From: Vibrio splendidus 12E03
GTDB lineage: Bacteria > Pseudomonadota > Gammaproteobacteria > Enterobacterales > Vibrionaceae
NCBI RefSeq assembly: GCF_000272105.2
Contig: NZ_AJZD02000151.1
Coordinates: 1-33,330, forward strand
Direction: 5' to 3'
Length of the DNA: 33,330 nucleotides
Below, piece after piece: positions 24,893 to 33,316 of this stretch. The notes below the pieces were generated by a model, which was given only the letters and a program-made list of their open reading frames with translations, did not search any database and had not been told where the DNA came from. Each line of letters opens with the position of its first letter. Within the stretch, counting starts at the first letter, position 1. Both the position numbers and the translations under genes were made by a program.

Positions 24893-25144
24893 TTATTTCA
24901 TCGTTACCTTGCCGCCAACAAACTTGTAGGCTGGTGTACCTCGAACCAAAGTGTCACGCGCAAATTCAATCCCGCATTCAGGGCACACACATGGCTCTGT
25001 CGTGAAATCTTCAACGATACGCTCCTTAAAACATTTCACGAGTGCACCTTTGCCACCTTTCCGATACTTAAAAAGCTGCGTTTTACATTTGGCACAGAAA
25101 ATCTGAACCGTCTTGGTCGGTTGTTTCTTGTTTGGTTTAGCCAT
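24893..25144 (-). CDS. Small zinc-ribbon protein
   Basis: This 83-residue basic protein has CAKC (17-20) and CPEC (54-57), spaced as a treble-clef zinc ribbon. Cys38 and Cys52 are two further cysteines. The lysine-rich N-terminus (MAKPNKKQPTK) could bind nucleic acid. The cysteine spacing is the reason for preferring this strand over the longer antisense frame at 24839-25153. No good ribosome site precedes the ATG. It starts 21 bp after the EamA transporter stop, so it may be the third gene of the sgrR unit. Function unknown. Confidence 0.7.
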   Translation of the reverse strand: MAKPNKKQPTKTVQIFCAKCKTQLFKYRKGGKGALVKCFKERIVEDFTTEPCVCPECGIEFARDTLVRGTPAYKFVGGKVTMK

Positions 25145-25165
25145 AAAAGTTAATGATTGAACTCT

Positions 25166-26086
25166 TTATTTCTTAAGTTTAGGGGCGACAAGAACCAAGC
25201 TTATCCCAAGAAGTATAACGGTTGATGAGACTATAAATTGCATGGTGACAGGTTCAGATAAAAGTAATACGCCACCAAGTGTCGCGATAACTGGAACAGA
25301 AAGCTGTGCAATAGACGCAACCACGGTATTCAGTTTTTTCACGACGTAATACCACAAGCTATAACCCACACCAGAAGCCACTGAACCAGACAATATTGCG
25401 TAAATCAAACCTTGTTTAGTGATGGATATTTGCGATGCTACACTAGGGATAACAAGTAACAGGCTTACTAACACAAGGATCGCTAACGAGCTGAATCCAA
25501 AGTTAGCGGTCGTCGATTGCAGTGCATTTGACGATTTCTTTCCTGCCAACGTGTAAATGCCCCACCCAACTCCAGCCAGAGACATCAAAATGAGAGAAAC
25601 TAAGTCGGGTGCCTGTGACGATTCTGTTGGCATTAACAAGTAAACGAGCCCTGCTACAGATAACAAACATCCGCACCACTCAATTAGTGACATTCTGTTT
25701 CCAGAAAACAAGTGCGCGGCAATCATCGTAAACTGCACTGCGACAAACAACACCAAAGCACCAAGACCTGCGCCAAGCTCTAAGTAAGCAAACGAAAAGC
25801 CAAACATATACACGAGCAGTGACAATATTGATGTAATTTGAAACTGTGATTTGAGCTCTGTGTATACCAATATGCCAATGTTAGATGAATCCTGTTTAGG
25901 TTTGGAGTTAGATTGAGGCTGCGAAGATAAAGTCAATAAAATCAGAAGTGTAAGCGCGCCAGACAAGATGCGCACGATCGAAAAGCTCAAAGGATCAATC
26001 GTTTGATCCATTAAAGCCCAGCGACACAACACTGAATTGGCTGCAAATGCCACCAGCGTAATAAATGTAACCATCAGAGTTTGCAC
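25166..26086 (-). CDS. EamA/DMT-family transporter, possible efflux partner of SgrR
   Basis: This is a 306-residue integral membrane protein with about ten hydrophobic segments in two repeated halves of five, the EamA (RhaT/YdcZ-like) fold. NSVLCRWALMD in the first helix, and SGSVASGVGYSLWYYVVKKL followed by ASIAQLSVPVIATLGGVLLLSEPVT in the second half, are typical. The start is GTG at 26086, supported by AGGA seven bases upstream; the nearest ATG (26074) is too far from it. It begins 30 bp after sgrR. In enterobacteria the sgrR region also holds setA, a sugar efflux pump, so an analogous role in exporting sugar phosphates or sugars is plausible but inferred from position only. Overflow export of an amino acid or metabolite is the alternative. 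Confidence 0.85.
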   Translation of the reverse strand: MQTLMVTFITLVAFAANSVLCRWALMDQTIDPLSFSIVRILSGALTLLILLTLSSQPQSNSKPKQDSSNIGILVYTELKSQFQITSILSLLVYMFGFSFAYLELGAGLGALVLFVAVQFTMIAAHLFSGNRMSLIEWCGCLLSVAGLVYLLMPTESSQAPDLVSLILMSLAGVGWGIYTLAGKKSSNALQSTTANFGFSSLAILVLVSLLLVIPSVASQISITKQGLIYAILSGSVASGVGYSLWYYVVKKLNTVVASIAQLSVPVIATLGGVLLLSEPVTMQFIVSSTVILLGISLVLVAPKLKK

Positions 26087-26116
26087 CGTTTTTTCCTAAT
26101 TGAGCTTTCTTGGATT

Positions 26117-27811
26117 TCAATCAACGTCAGGTTTCACCCAAACCTGGCTAAAATCGAACCAACCTAATGCATTACATTTCGCGTTTTGCAACGTACCACA
26201 TTGATCTTTATTAACACCTAACCAGCAATGGAACATTGGAATCAATTGATTGCTTTGGACCAGTTGTTTACCTAACTGTCGTGCTGGGAATTGCTCGAAT
26301 TCACCAGAACGCCAACGGTCAATCATGTGACACCATTGGTCGAAGTCTTCTGCAGGGCTCGATTCATCCAGAAAGCTGTAGTCCATTAGCCAACCGGCTA
26401 AGGCGTCGTCTCTGTTATTGGCGATGCCCATAGGGTTAATCCAAATATCAACATCATCGGCGTGTGGAGGATCGGTTTCGTAACCGTAAAGATCAACATC
26501 AACGTTGTATTGCTTCAGCACAGTGACAATGGCCTTAGCAAGCGTTGGAAACATTGGGTGTTGGCATTGATACGCCAATCCTATGGTAGGCTTCGAATCT
26601 GCTGGTGGACAAACCGGAACCTTTAACTTGATGTCATACCAACCGGGTTTAATTCCGTAAGCATGCAAAACACCCAAGTCGATAACGGTCTCTTTAGGGA
26701 TATGGACAAACAAATCAGACGCATTTAACGCGTTCGATAGAAACTCAGCCCAAGCTGGAGCTTGTGCGATACCCTTCTTTCTATTCAATAGTAAATACGT
26801 ACAGCCCGGATCAAGTTCTACTTCATCATCACTATCACCACGGTCTGCCATTATCGGCTTAGAAAGGCTTGGGTAAACCATTGAAGAATAAGCCTCATCC
26901 ACCACCCAAACTTCAACGCGATCAATTAACGGTCTGAAACCAAAGTACCCATTAAAAGCGGTTAACACGAGTTGTTTCTCGTCGTTCTTTTCAATGCGAT
27001 AAGGTCCCGTTCCAATCGGTCGAATATCGTAGTCTTCACCACGTAAAGTGATCGGTAACGTGACTTTAGCGACCGATTCCGTTAGTGCGAGCGGAAAATA
27101 CTTGTCTGGACGTGTGAGAAAAACATCTACTACACAGTTTGCAGGTGAAGAGACATCTTTGATATGAGAAAACATGTTGAGTGGTTCGAGCGCTAGCAGC
27201 GTATCCACAACATGATTGGTTAACAGAGGTTCGCCGTTATGGAAACGAACACCAGGCCTCAAAAAGAACCGCCATTGATGATCGCTGATTTTTTGCCATG
27301 AATGAGCGAGATCGGGTTGAAGTTGGTCATTCTCATCTAGACGAGTCAACCCACTGAATACCTGACAAGCGATATGTTGCTCTGAACGACGCATCGATTT
27401 GGTTGGGTTAAGCATTGAAAGCGGTCGGTAATAAGGCAAACGAATAACTTGTTCGCCTTCTTGATACTGTACGCCCAAGTAGTTTTGAATAACTTGCGTG
27501 AGTTTAGCAGCATTGTGATCAAGCACTGACAGCGCCTGTCCAATTTTTCCTTCCTGCAAGTAGCGCCTTGCTAGGTTCTCGCTGACATCACAACGATTCT
27601 GTTTAAAGATAAGTTGAGATAACTTCCCTCGACCAGCTGCAGGTAACCATTCTACCCACCCTTCTTCTTCAAGCTTGTTGAGTACCATTCGGGCATTACG
27701 ACGGGTACAACAAAGCACATCCGTGATGTCGTCGAGTTGAACATCAGAATCTTTACCATCGAAGTATTCAAACAGGGTTTCAAATTGAACGCGAAGTCTT
27801 GGGCTGCTCAT
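26117..27811 (-). CDS. sgrR: SgrR-type transcriptional regulator of sugar-phosphate stress
   Basis: This is a 564-residue regulator. An N-terminal winged-helix DNA-binding domain (about 5-70, with DDITDVLCCTRRNARMVLNKLEEEGWVEW) is joined to a C-terminal solute-binding domain of the SBP_bac_5 type (from about 125, with YYRPLSMLNPTKSMRRSEQHIA, HSWQKISDHQWRFFLRPGVRFHNG and RPIGTGPYRI). It ends in NALGWFDFSQVWVKP, like E. coli SgrR. In E. coli SgrR senses glucose-phosphate stress and switches on the small RNA SgrS, encoded divergently. Here the 154 bp upstream show no obvious SgrS-like RNA with terminator. The ATG lacks a recognisable Shine-Dalgarno; the leader is pyrimidine-rich (TTTTCCTCTTT). 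The homology covers the whole length, so identity is firm, while the regulon is not known. Confidence 0.9.
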   Translation of the reverse strand: MSSPRLRVQFETLFEYFDGKDSDVQLDDITDVLCCTRRNARMVLNKLEEEGWVEWLPAAGRGKLSQLIFKQNRCDVSENLARRYLQEGKIGQALSVLDHNAAKLTQVIQNYLGVQYQEGEQVIRLPYYRPLSMLNPTKSMRRSEQHIACQVFSGLTRLDENDQLQPDLAHSWQKISDHQWRFFLRPGVRFHNGEPLLTNHVVDTLLALEPLNMFSHIKDVSSPANCVVDVFLTRPDKYFPLALTESVAKVTLPITLRGEDYDIRPIGTGPYRIEKNDEKQLVLTAFNGYFGFRPLIDRVEVWVVDEAYSSMVYPSLSKPIMADRGDSDDEVELDPGCTYLLLNRKKGIAQAPAWAEFLSNALNASDLFVHIPKETVIDLGVLHAYGIKPGWYDIKLKVPVCPPADSKPTIGLAYQCQHPMFPTLAKAIVTVLKQYNVDVDLYGYETDPPHADDVDIWINPMGIANNRDDALAGWLMDYSFLDESSPAEDFDQWCHMIDRWRSGEFEQFPARQLGKQLVQSNQLIPMFHCWLGVNKDQCGTLQNAKCNALGWFDFSQVWVKPDVD

Positions 27812-27965
27812 AAAGAGGAAAACTTATTCAAAGGACATTGAATTCAGTTTCCCTATTTTATGGCGTAAAATCAATATTACTGACACGATTTTATTGTGAA
27901 TTATTAAGTACTACATCCTAAGATGTTATTAAATCTGAAGGGGTAAGTGCTTTTACCGTAAAGGA

Positions 27966-28199
27966 TTACATTACATCGCAGCCAATTTCATTGGCGATTT
28001 CACGGAGCTGCTGTTCATCGTCTAATTTTATCGACCATTTACACTCAGAACCGTTAGCTGAAACGACATTTGCCCCTTTTCCGATCAGTTGAATGGCATC
28101 AACTTGAGCTTGTAGCGTGACTCTATGTTCACCATCTAAACGAACAACCAGCTCATGTGCCGTTGCGATGACTTTTCCACTTTTAAACGTTATGACCAT
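27966..28199 (-). CDS. Small uncharacterised vibrio protein (DUF3389-like)
   Basis: This is a 77-residue soluble protein with an alternating beta pattern (MVITFKSGKVIATAHELVVRLDG...) and an acidic helical C-terminus (LDDEQQLREIANEIGCDVM). I believe it is of the DUF3389 type described mainly from vibrios, but this is from memory of the pattern. It lies 88 bp downstream of the thioesterase gene on the same strand and may be co-transcribed with it. A short stem (GGTAA/TTACC at about 27942-27958) follows, without a clear U-tract. No function can be given. Confidence 0.65.
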   Translation of the reverse strand: MVITFKSGKVIATAHELVVRLDGEHRVTLQAQVDAIQLIGKGANVVSANGSECKWSIKLDDEQQLREIANEIGCDVM

Positions 28200-28287
28200 G
28201 GATTTCTCTAACTAAAATAACAGTGTGTAAATGAGGTTTAATAAGGTGTGGCTAGGATGACTACTGCGCCTCACCTTGATTAATGAA

Positions 28288-28713
28288 CTAACGTTTGTGC
28301 TTCTTCACCGCAATGGTCAAACGGCTTGTGCAAACCAAGCGTTGACGCTCATCTGTGATGTTTATCTGCCATACTTGAGTAGATACGCCAAGGTGAATAG
28401 GCTCCGCAGTGCCGATGACGTGCCCTTCACGCATAGAACGAACGTGGTTAGCGTTGATGTCTAACCCTACGCAATAGTAGCCATCGGGTACGCAAAAGTT
28501 TGCCGCGAGTGAGCCAAGTGTTTCTGCTAAAACCACAGATGCACCGCCGTGAAGCATACCCAATGGTTGGTGCGTAAAATGACAAACCGGCATGGTTGCT
28601 ACTAAAGAGTTGTCATTTACTTCAGTGTAAACAATGTTGAGGTGTTCAATTAAGGTATTTTTTGAGGTCGCGTTGAAAGCATCTAAGTCAACGGGCTTTT
28701 TCCAAATACTCAT
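28288..28713 (-). CDS. menI: Hotdog-fold acyl-CoA thioesterase, MenI/YdiI type
   Basis: This is a 141-residue single hotdog-domain thioesterase closely resembling E. coli YdiI (MenI), which hydrolyses 1,4-dihydroxy-2-naphthoyl-CoA in menaquinone synthesis. The active-site region LGMLHGGASVVLAETLGS (51-68) has His55 and the catalytic Glu64 at positions equivalent to YdiI His54 and Glu63. GLDINANHVRS, HLGVSTQVWQI and SRLTIAV also match. The relative EntH/YbdB proofreads enterobactin synthesis and shares this core, so the substrate is not fully fixed by sequence. No men gene is nearby. It is divergent from the M48 protease gene. Confidence 0.82.
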   Translation of the reverse strand: MSIWKKPVDLDAFNATSKNTLIEHLNIVYTEVNDNSLVATMPVCHFTHQPLGMLHGGASVVLAETLGSLAANFCVPDGYYCVGLDINANHVRSMREGHVIGTAEPIHLGVSTQVWQINITDERQRLVCTSRLTIAVKKHKR

Positions 28714-28852
28714 GTGGGTTCCTTAATTATGGATCTTGTTATCACGTACATAGCTTTTTCTATATCACTGGCTGTTAGTTATCTTACAGCCCTTAGTTAT
28801 TACGCAAGTTGATGTTAACATGCATAAAAACCGAATACACAGAGGATATTGT

Positions 28853-29641
28853 ATGACGTCATGGATGAAGTTTGCCTCGCTTCTCACACTTGCCGGCCTA
28901 ACTGCGTGTAGCGCTTCTCCGACAGGTAGAAACCAATTGCTGCTTTTTTCAGATAAAGACATGTCTCAGCTTGGAGCGCAGTCTTTTGAACAAATGAAAA
29001 AAGAACAACCCATCAGCAAAGATGCCAAAACAAACGCTTATGTACAGTGCGTAGCGAACAGCATCACTCAATATATTCCTAAACAAGGTTTTAGTGAATG
29101 GGAAGTTGTTGTGTTTGATAGCGACCAAGTGAATGCATTCGCCCTGCCTGGCGGAAAAATCGGTGTGTACACAGGGTTACTCAAGGTCGCAGTCAATCAA
29201 GACCAACTCGCGACGGTTATCGGTCACGAAGTAGCACACGTTTTAGCGGACCACAGTAATGAACGCTTATCTCAGTCTCAAATCGCTAATACTGGTTTGT
29301 CTATTACCAGTGTTGCCTTGGGAGCATCAGAGTACAAACAATACCAAGGTATGACGATGGCGGCGTTAGGTTTAGGCGTGCAATATGGTGTTATTCTACC
29401 GTATGGCCGAACTCAAGAGTCTGAAGCCGATGTTGTTGGTCTAGAGTATATGGCTCAAGCAGGGTTCGATCCCAACCAAAGTGTCGACTTGTGGCAGAAT
29501 ATGGCGAAAGCATCAGGTGGTAACCAACCGCCAGAATTGCTGTCTACGCACCCTTCCCACAGTACGCGTATCAAAGATCTGCAGGCGACGATAAAAACGT
29601 TACCTAAATCAGTCTTTCCAAGGCCAAATTGCAAAGCGTAG
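28853..29641 (+). CDS. M48-family zinc metalloprotease, outer-membrane lipoprotein (LoiP/YcaL-like)
   Basis: This is a 262-residue lipoprotein from ATG 28853, chosen because AGAGG precedes it and because a lipobox (LTAC, Cys19) then falls correctly. An upstream ATG at 28820 has neither. The mature protein carries GHEVAH (124-129), the zinc-binding helix with two His and Glu126. The third ligand is probably Glu189 in ESEADVVGLEYM, followed by the usual SxHPSHSTRI near the end. The residue after Cys19 is Ser, so export to the outer membrane is expected. Relatives in E. coli (LoiP, YcaL, BepA) degrade stalled or misfolded outer-membrane proteins such as LptD or BamA intermediates. There is no TPR region, so it is not BepA. 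Confidence 0.9.
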   Translation: MTSWMKFASLLTLAGLTACSASPTGRNQLLLFSDKDMSQLGAQSFEQMKKEQPISKDAKTNAYVQCVANSITQYIPKQGFSEWEVVVFDSDQVNAFALPGGKIGVYTGLLKVAVNQDQLATVIGHEVAHVLADHSNERLSQSQIANTGLSITSVALGASEYKQYQGMTMAALGLGVQYGVILPYGRTQESEADVVGLEYMAQAGFDPNQSVDLWQNMAKASGGNQPPELLSTHPSHSTRIKDLQATIKTLPKSVFPRPNCKA

Positions 29642-29674
29642 TCTAAGTTAGAACCGCTTAGCTAGTGTAAATAC

Positions 29675-29709
29675 AAAAATGCCCTATCCATATTGGTTAG
29701 GGCATTTTT
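29675..29709. terminator. Bidirectional intrinsic terminator between M48 and M50 genes
   Basis: AAAAATGCCCTA (29675-29686) and TAGGGCATTTTT (29698-29709) are exact inverses around an 11-base loop. A-run and T-run flank the GC stem, so it works for both convergent genes. Confidence 0.92.
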
Positions 29710-29778
29710 AGTTTCTTGCTAACTATCAGTTCAAGTGAACTATGTTGCCAAATAAATCCAACAATAGAAACTCATTGG

Positions 29779-30861
29779 TTAAGTACCAAGAATTTGTAAT
29801 GGTAGGCTTAATAGCTGATCACCAGTCGATGCAAAATACCAGATAACACCGATCAAACTGCTTACTAAACCCACATACCAAACGAATGACACGACTTGAC
29901 CGTATTTGTCTAACGGTAACAAATGACTGTGATGACGCCCTTTCCATTCGAATAGTATTTCAACACTGCCCATGATCAATAAGAAACCAAACAAGGTTAA
30001 ATTCAACTGATAACTCAATACCACACCAGCAACGGCAGCCGCGACACACAATACAATGCCAAGCACACTGTTCATCGAGAAACTGATACTTTTAAGAACA
30101 TGACCGCCATCAAGAGGCAAAATCGGCAGTAGATTGAACAGGTTTAACAAGGCATTAAATACCGCAAGCCCAGCAAAGAACATCTCACCAGTTACCCAGT
30201 ACAATACAGTAAATATCAACGACAATATCAAACCAAACAGTGGTCCCATGATCGAGATAACCACATCTTGCCAGCGCGTATTAATCTTTTCGTCGGATAA
30301 CGCCAAACCACCAAGGAATGGTATTAAATAAATGCCCTTTGTTTTCATACCAAAGTATTTCATCGCTCTGATATGACCATACTCATGGAACATAAGGCAA
30401 GCGATCAAGGCTAGTGCGAACTGAATAGAAAACAGCCATGAATACGCCGCTAAACTCGCAGAAGCAAGTACGACCTTAATTAGCTTTGCGCTTTTTAGCG
30501 CTTTCATACCAAGCGACACCAACCCAATTAAGCTAAAACGCTTCTCTGGTTTAGGAGCGACAACAGGGGTTTGTTGCTCGATATCTTTGGTGTTTCGATT
30601 ACCTTCGGTAATGGTTTGCCCATTAACCGATGCTTTATACGTCATCTCAAACGGTTGCCACTGAACGGTTGACTCAACGTGACACTGCAACGTTTCTTCG
30701 CCAGCGCATAGTGTAAATTCGTGTGTTCGTGCGTCTTCTTTGTCTGAGGTCGCATCTAATTGAGAAACCAAAGTGTTATCCCAATATAACTGTTGCCACC
30801 CTGCCATTGACCCTTCTAAACGAAGCGGTTTACCAAGAAACTCTATCGCGAGTAATTCCAA
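29779..30861 (-). CDS. M50-type (site-2-protease-like) membrane metalloprotease
   Basis: This is a 360-residue protein with an unusual N-terminal soluble part (1-105, beta-rich, few charges in pattern). A membrane part follows (from about 128) with several helices. The catalytic motif FHEYGH (His159, Glu160, His163) lies in a membrane segment. The second motif LPILPLDGGHVL supplies Asp251 as third zinc ligand, as in S2P enzymes (usually NPxxDGG, here LPLDGG). GGLALSDEK precedes the cytoplasmic loop. No PDZ domain as in RseP is visible, so it is not the sigma-E protease. Substrate unknown; the N-terminal domain may dock it. It is convergent with the M48 gene. Confidence 0.85.
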   Translation of the reverse strand: MELLAIEFLGKPLRLEGSMAGWQQLYWDNTLVSQLDATSDKEDARTHEFTLCAGEETLQCHVESTVQWQPFEMTYKASVNGQTITEGNRNTKDIEQQTPVVAPKPEKRFSLIGLVSLGMKALKSAKLIKVVLASASLAAYSWLFSIQFALALIACLMFHEYGHIRAMKYFGMKTKGIYLIPFLGGLALSDEKINTRWQDVVISIMGPLFGLILSLIFTVLYWVTGEMFFAGLAVFNALLNLFNLLPILPLDGGHVLKSISFSMNSVLGIVLCVAAAVAGVVLSYQLNLTLFGFLLIMGSVEILFEWKGRHHSHLLPLDKYGQVVSFVWYVGLVSSLIGVIWYFASTGDQLLSLPLQILGT

Positions 30862-30992
30862 ACTTAAATTCCAATTTAATGACTTCTATCGAGTGTCGAT
30901 ATTATGCCGACTTAGCGATCGGCGGTAAACATAAACAAAGTTGTTACATATTGAGCAGTTGAACACTATTTGTACTAATAGCTGACATAAAT

Positions 30993-31009
30993 ATCCTGGT
31001 CACACCTCC
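30993..31009. promoter_or_regulatory. Possible FadR operator upstream of fadL
   Basis: The 17 bases ATCCTGGTCACACCTCC keep the GGT-N3-ACC core of FadR operators (E. coli form CTGGTCCGACC with flanks). The left half CTGGTC is exact, the right half less so. FadR is known to control fadL in enterobacteria and vibrios. It lies about 210 bp before the fadL start, so the position is rather distal. Confidence 0.35.
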
Positions 31010-31100
31010 AACCACGAATAAACCATTGATTGTAGTTATATTATTAGTGTTAAAGTGCCGCTCCTCAAAAATATAACCTCACAAAATAACAACTATTTCT

Positions 31101-31130
31101 TTGACTTTACATAAAACATGAATTTAACAT
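31101..31130 (+). promoter_or_regulatory. Candidate sigma-70 promoter for fadL
   Basis: TTGACT (31101-31106) and TAACAT (31125-31130) are separated by 18 bases. The -35 is five of six and the -10 four of six. Transcription from about 31137 would give an 80-base leader. The rest of 30862-31218 is AT-rich and shows no ORF. Confidence 0.35.
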
Positions 31131-31218
31131 GCTGTTTACATTAGAGCTTCAACACCAACAATGCTCAGTGTGTTTTCAAACGATAATAACGAAATTCGAT
31201 GCCCTAGGAGGGTCAAGG

Positions 31219-32478
31219 ATGAAAACAATACAACGCTCTCTCGTTTCGCTTTCTGTGCTATTTGCATGCAATTCACTTGCGGCTGGCTTCCAAGTTGCTG
31301 AGCATTCTGCCTCAGGCCTTGGTCGTGCATTCTCAGGTGAGGGCGCTGTAGCCGATAACGCGAGTGTACTAGCGAGAAACCCCGCCGCAATGACCCTATT
31401 TGATACAGCCCAATTTTCAGGCGCGGTTTCTATCGTTGATCCAGAAGTGGATATTACTCAAAACAACGTTCCAGGATCTGGCGGTCAAAGCCAAGAATCC
31501 AAAGACGTAGCGCCACTTCAAGTCGTTCCTGCCGCTTACTACATCAGCCCAATCAACGATAAATGGGCTTGGGGTATTGGTACGTTCTCTAACTATGGAG
31601 TTGCTACTGATTATCCGGATGATATTTATGCGGGTGATCTTGCAGGTGACACCTCACTTGTGTCAGTGAACCTGAACCCGAATGTCGCTTATCGAATCAA
31701 TGACCAATTTAGCGTTGGTGCAGGCGCAAACCTTGTTTACGCAGAAGCTGAACTTAATCGTCACCAAGGCTCTATCTCAAACATTACTGGTGACTCTGCC
31801 TCTACCAAGTTAATCAGTATGACAGGTGAAACCTTTGCATTTGGTTGGAACATAGGCGCGTTATATGAACTGAATGAAAACAATCGATTCTCTATCGCAT
31901 ATCGTTCAGAAGTGGACCTAGATTTTGATGATGGTGACTTTACTGATTACACGGGCAGCATCGTGCAAGGTAGTGCTACGACAACAACAGGCCGTCTAAA
32001 AATCACATTACCTTCAATTATTGAAATCTCAGCTTTTCATCAACTGACGGACCAATGGGCGATTCATTACGGTTGGCAACAAACTGGGTGGAGTAGCTTT
32101 AAAGAGCTTAAAGCAACGAGTTCAGATTGTGTAAGTGGCGAGTGTTTTAAAAAGACCGAAGACTACGATGACAATAACCGTTACTCATTGGGTGCGACTT
32201 ACCAGTTAAACCAAGAATGGACCTTACGAGCTGGTTTAGCTTATGACGAGCAAGCTGGTGAAGCGACATTAAGCATCCCTGACAGCGACCGTTTTTGGTA
32301 CAGCGCAGGTTTGACTTATCAGTACAGCCCTAACCTTTCAATCGATGCTGGTTTCGCTCTTGTTCAAAGTAAAGAAGGTGATTTCACTGAAACCAATGAA
32401 CTTGGTCAGGAACTTGAATTCTCTGGTGATGCCGTCGCTTACCTATCTGCGATTCAAATGAACTACACCTTCAACTAA
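31219..32478 (+). CDS. fadL: Long-chain fatty acid outer-membrane channel, FadL family
   Basis: This is a 419-residue outer-membrane protein from ATG 31219, which has GGAGGG ahead of it. An in-frame ATG at 31129 would add 30 non-signal residues. The signal peptide ends at SLAA, and the mature protein starts GFQVAEHSASGLGRAFSGEGAVADNASVLARNPAAM, the hallmark FadL hatch domain with the NPA motif. The rest is a beta-barrel ending in MNYTFN. Imports long-chain fatty acids by lateral diffusion. The VolA-like lipoprotein gene follows after 13 bp; in V. cholerae the same pairing lets VolA cleave lysophosphatidylcholine at the surface and FadL take up the freed fatty acid. An insert with CVSGECFKK (about residues 312-320) could be a disulfide-closed extracellular loop. 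Confidence 0.93.
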   Translation: MKTIQRSLVSLSVLFACNSLAAGFQVAEHSASGLGRAFSGEGAVADNASVLARNPAAMTLFDTAQFSGAVSIVDPEVDITQNNVPGSGGQSQESKDVAPLQVVPAAYYISPINDKWAWGIGTFSNYGVATDYPDDIYAGDLAGDTSLVSVNLNPNVAYRINDQFSVGAGANLVYAEAELNRHQGSISNITGDSASTKLISMTGETFAFGWNIGALYELNENNRFSIAYRSEVDLDFDDGDFTDYTGSIVQGSATTTTGRLKITLPSIIEISAFHQLTDQWAIHYGWQQTGWSSFKELKATSSDCVSGECFKKTEDYDDNNRYSLGATYQLNQEWTLRAGLAYDEQAGEATLSIPDSDRFWYSAGLTYQYSPNLSIDAGFALVQSKEGDFTETNELGQELEFSGDAVAYLSAIQMNYTFN

Positions 32479-32491
32479 ACGGAATTAAAAC

Positions 32492-33316
32492 ATGAAAAAG
32501 TTATTTAACGTTTCGCTGCTTGCATCAGCAATGTTTCTTGCCGGTTGTGGTGATGACTCTTCGAGTTCAGGTGCTTCAACAGCAATTCAATATGAACAAT
32601 ACATTCAAGATTCACTCGCACAAGCGACAAGCATCAAGTTTCAATTAACGGGTGCTGATATAGCCGTTCCTCTTCCTAGTTTCGCGTTGATGGATGCTAC
32701 GGACGGTACACTTGGTTTGCCGACTGGTGGTGATGATTCATTAACCAACCCTATTGCCGCAATGAATACAATGGATGGCTGGTCAACTTCAATGCCAATC
32801 ATCATGGATTTTGAAGGTACTGGCTTAGCTGACGGCGTAGCGACTGGTGGGGTTTACCTATTAAAGCTTAGTGGCTCACTCACATCTGAAACTGAACCAA
32901 GTGTTGCCGGAATATTGACTCTAGGTACCGACTTCAACGTTCTATCTAGCGCCTCAACTGACACATTCACGATCGTATTCAAAGACTCTCTTGATGCTTC
33001 GAGCGAATACGTGTTGGCTCTGTCAAATGAACTCTCGGATGTTAATGGCGATCCTGTTGGCATGTCGGCAAGTTATGCTGCACTAAAATCTAGTGCGGTA
33101 ACGTACACCGAAGGTAGCCTAGCTCAGGCACAACGAGTCACTCAAGGTGTTGAAAAGATCTTCGCTGGAGCGAACGCTCAAGGTGCAATTACTCTTGATA
33201 CTGAGAACATCATTTACTCGACTTGGTTTACTACAGAATCTGTCGGTGATTCCCTTTTCGCGACAAAAGCGGCAACCGCAACCGGATTGGCATCTGCAAA
33301 CGGCTTTGTTGCGTAA
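32492..33316 (+). CDS. N-terminal part of a VolA-like surface lipase (Pla-1/cef type), frame closed by a stop at 33314
   Basis: This is a 274-residue lipoprotein. Its signal has a lipobox LAGC with lipidated Cys19, followed by a GDDSSSSGAS linker. The remainder matches the N-terminal domain of bacterial virulence-factor lipases (Lipase_bact_N type). Members such as V. cholerae VolA have several hundred further residues that carry the GxSxG serine hydrolase domain. Here the frame meets TAA at 33314, so no catalytic motif is present in the visible part. Past the stop, frame 0 reads F-S-G-T, while the +1 frame reads N-S-V-E-L; either could be the lost continuation. The last 14 bases of the window cannot decide between a nonsense mutation, a frameshift, or a genuinely short protein. 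The position right after fadL supports the VolA relationship. Confidence 0.65.
   Translation: MKKLFNVSLLASAMFLAGCGDDSSSSGASTAIQYEQYIQDSLAQATSIKFQLTGADIAVPLPSFALMDATDGTLGLPTGGDDSLTNPIAAMNTMDGWSTSMPIIMDFEGTGLADGVATGGVYLLKLSGSLTSETEPSVAGILTLGTDFNVLSSASTDTFTIVFKDSLDASSEYVLALSNELSDVNGDPVGMSASYAALKSSAVTYTEGSLAQAQRVTQGVEKIFAGANAQGAITLDTENIIYSTWFTTESVGDSLFATKAATATGLASANGFVA

Noticed and set aside
24839..25153. 104-codon + strand frame opposite the zinc-ribbon gene
   Set aside because: It begins inside the terminator hairpin of the DUF2238 gene. The opposite strand encodes regularly spaced cysteine pairs.
28770..28791. GGCTGT/ACAGCC stem between menI and the M48 gene
   Set aside because: Six pairs with no T-run, in a divergent promoter region. 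Could be an operator, but matches nothing I recognise.
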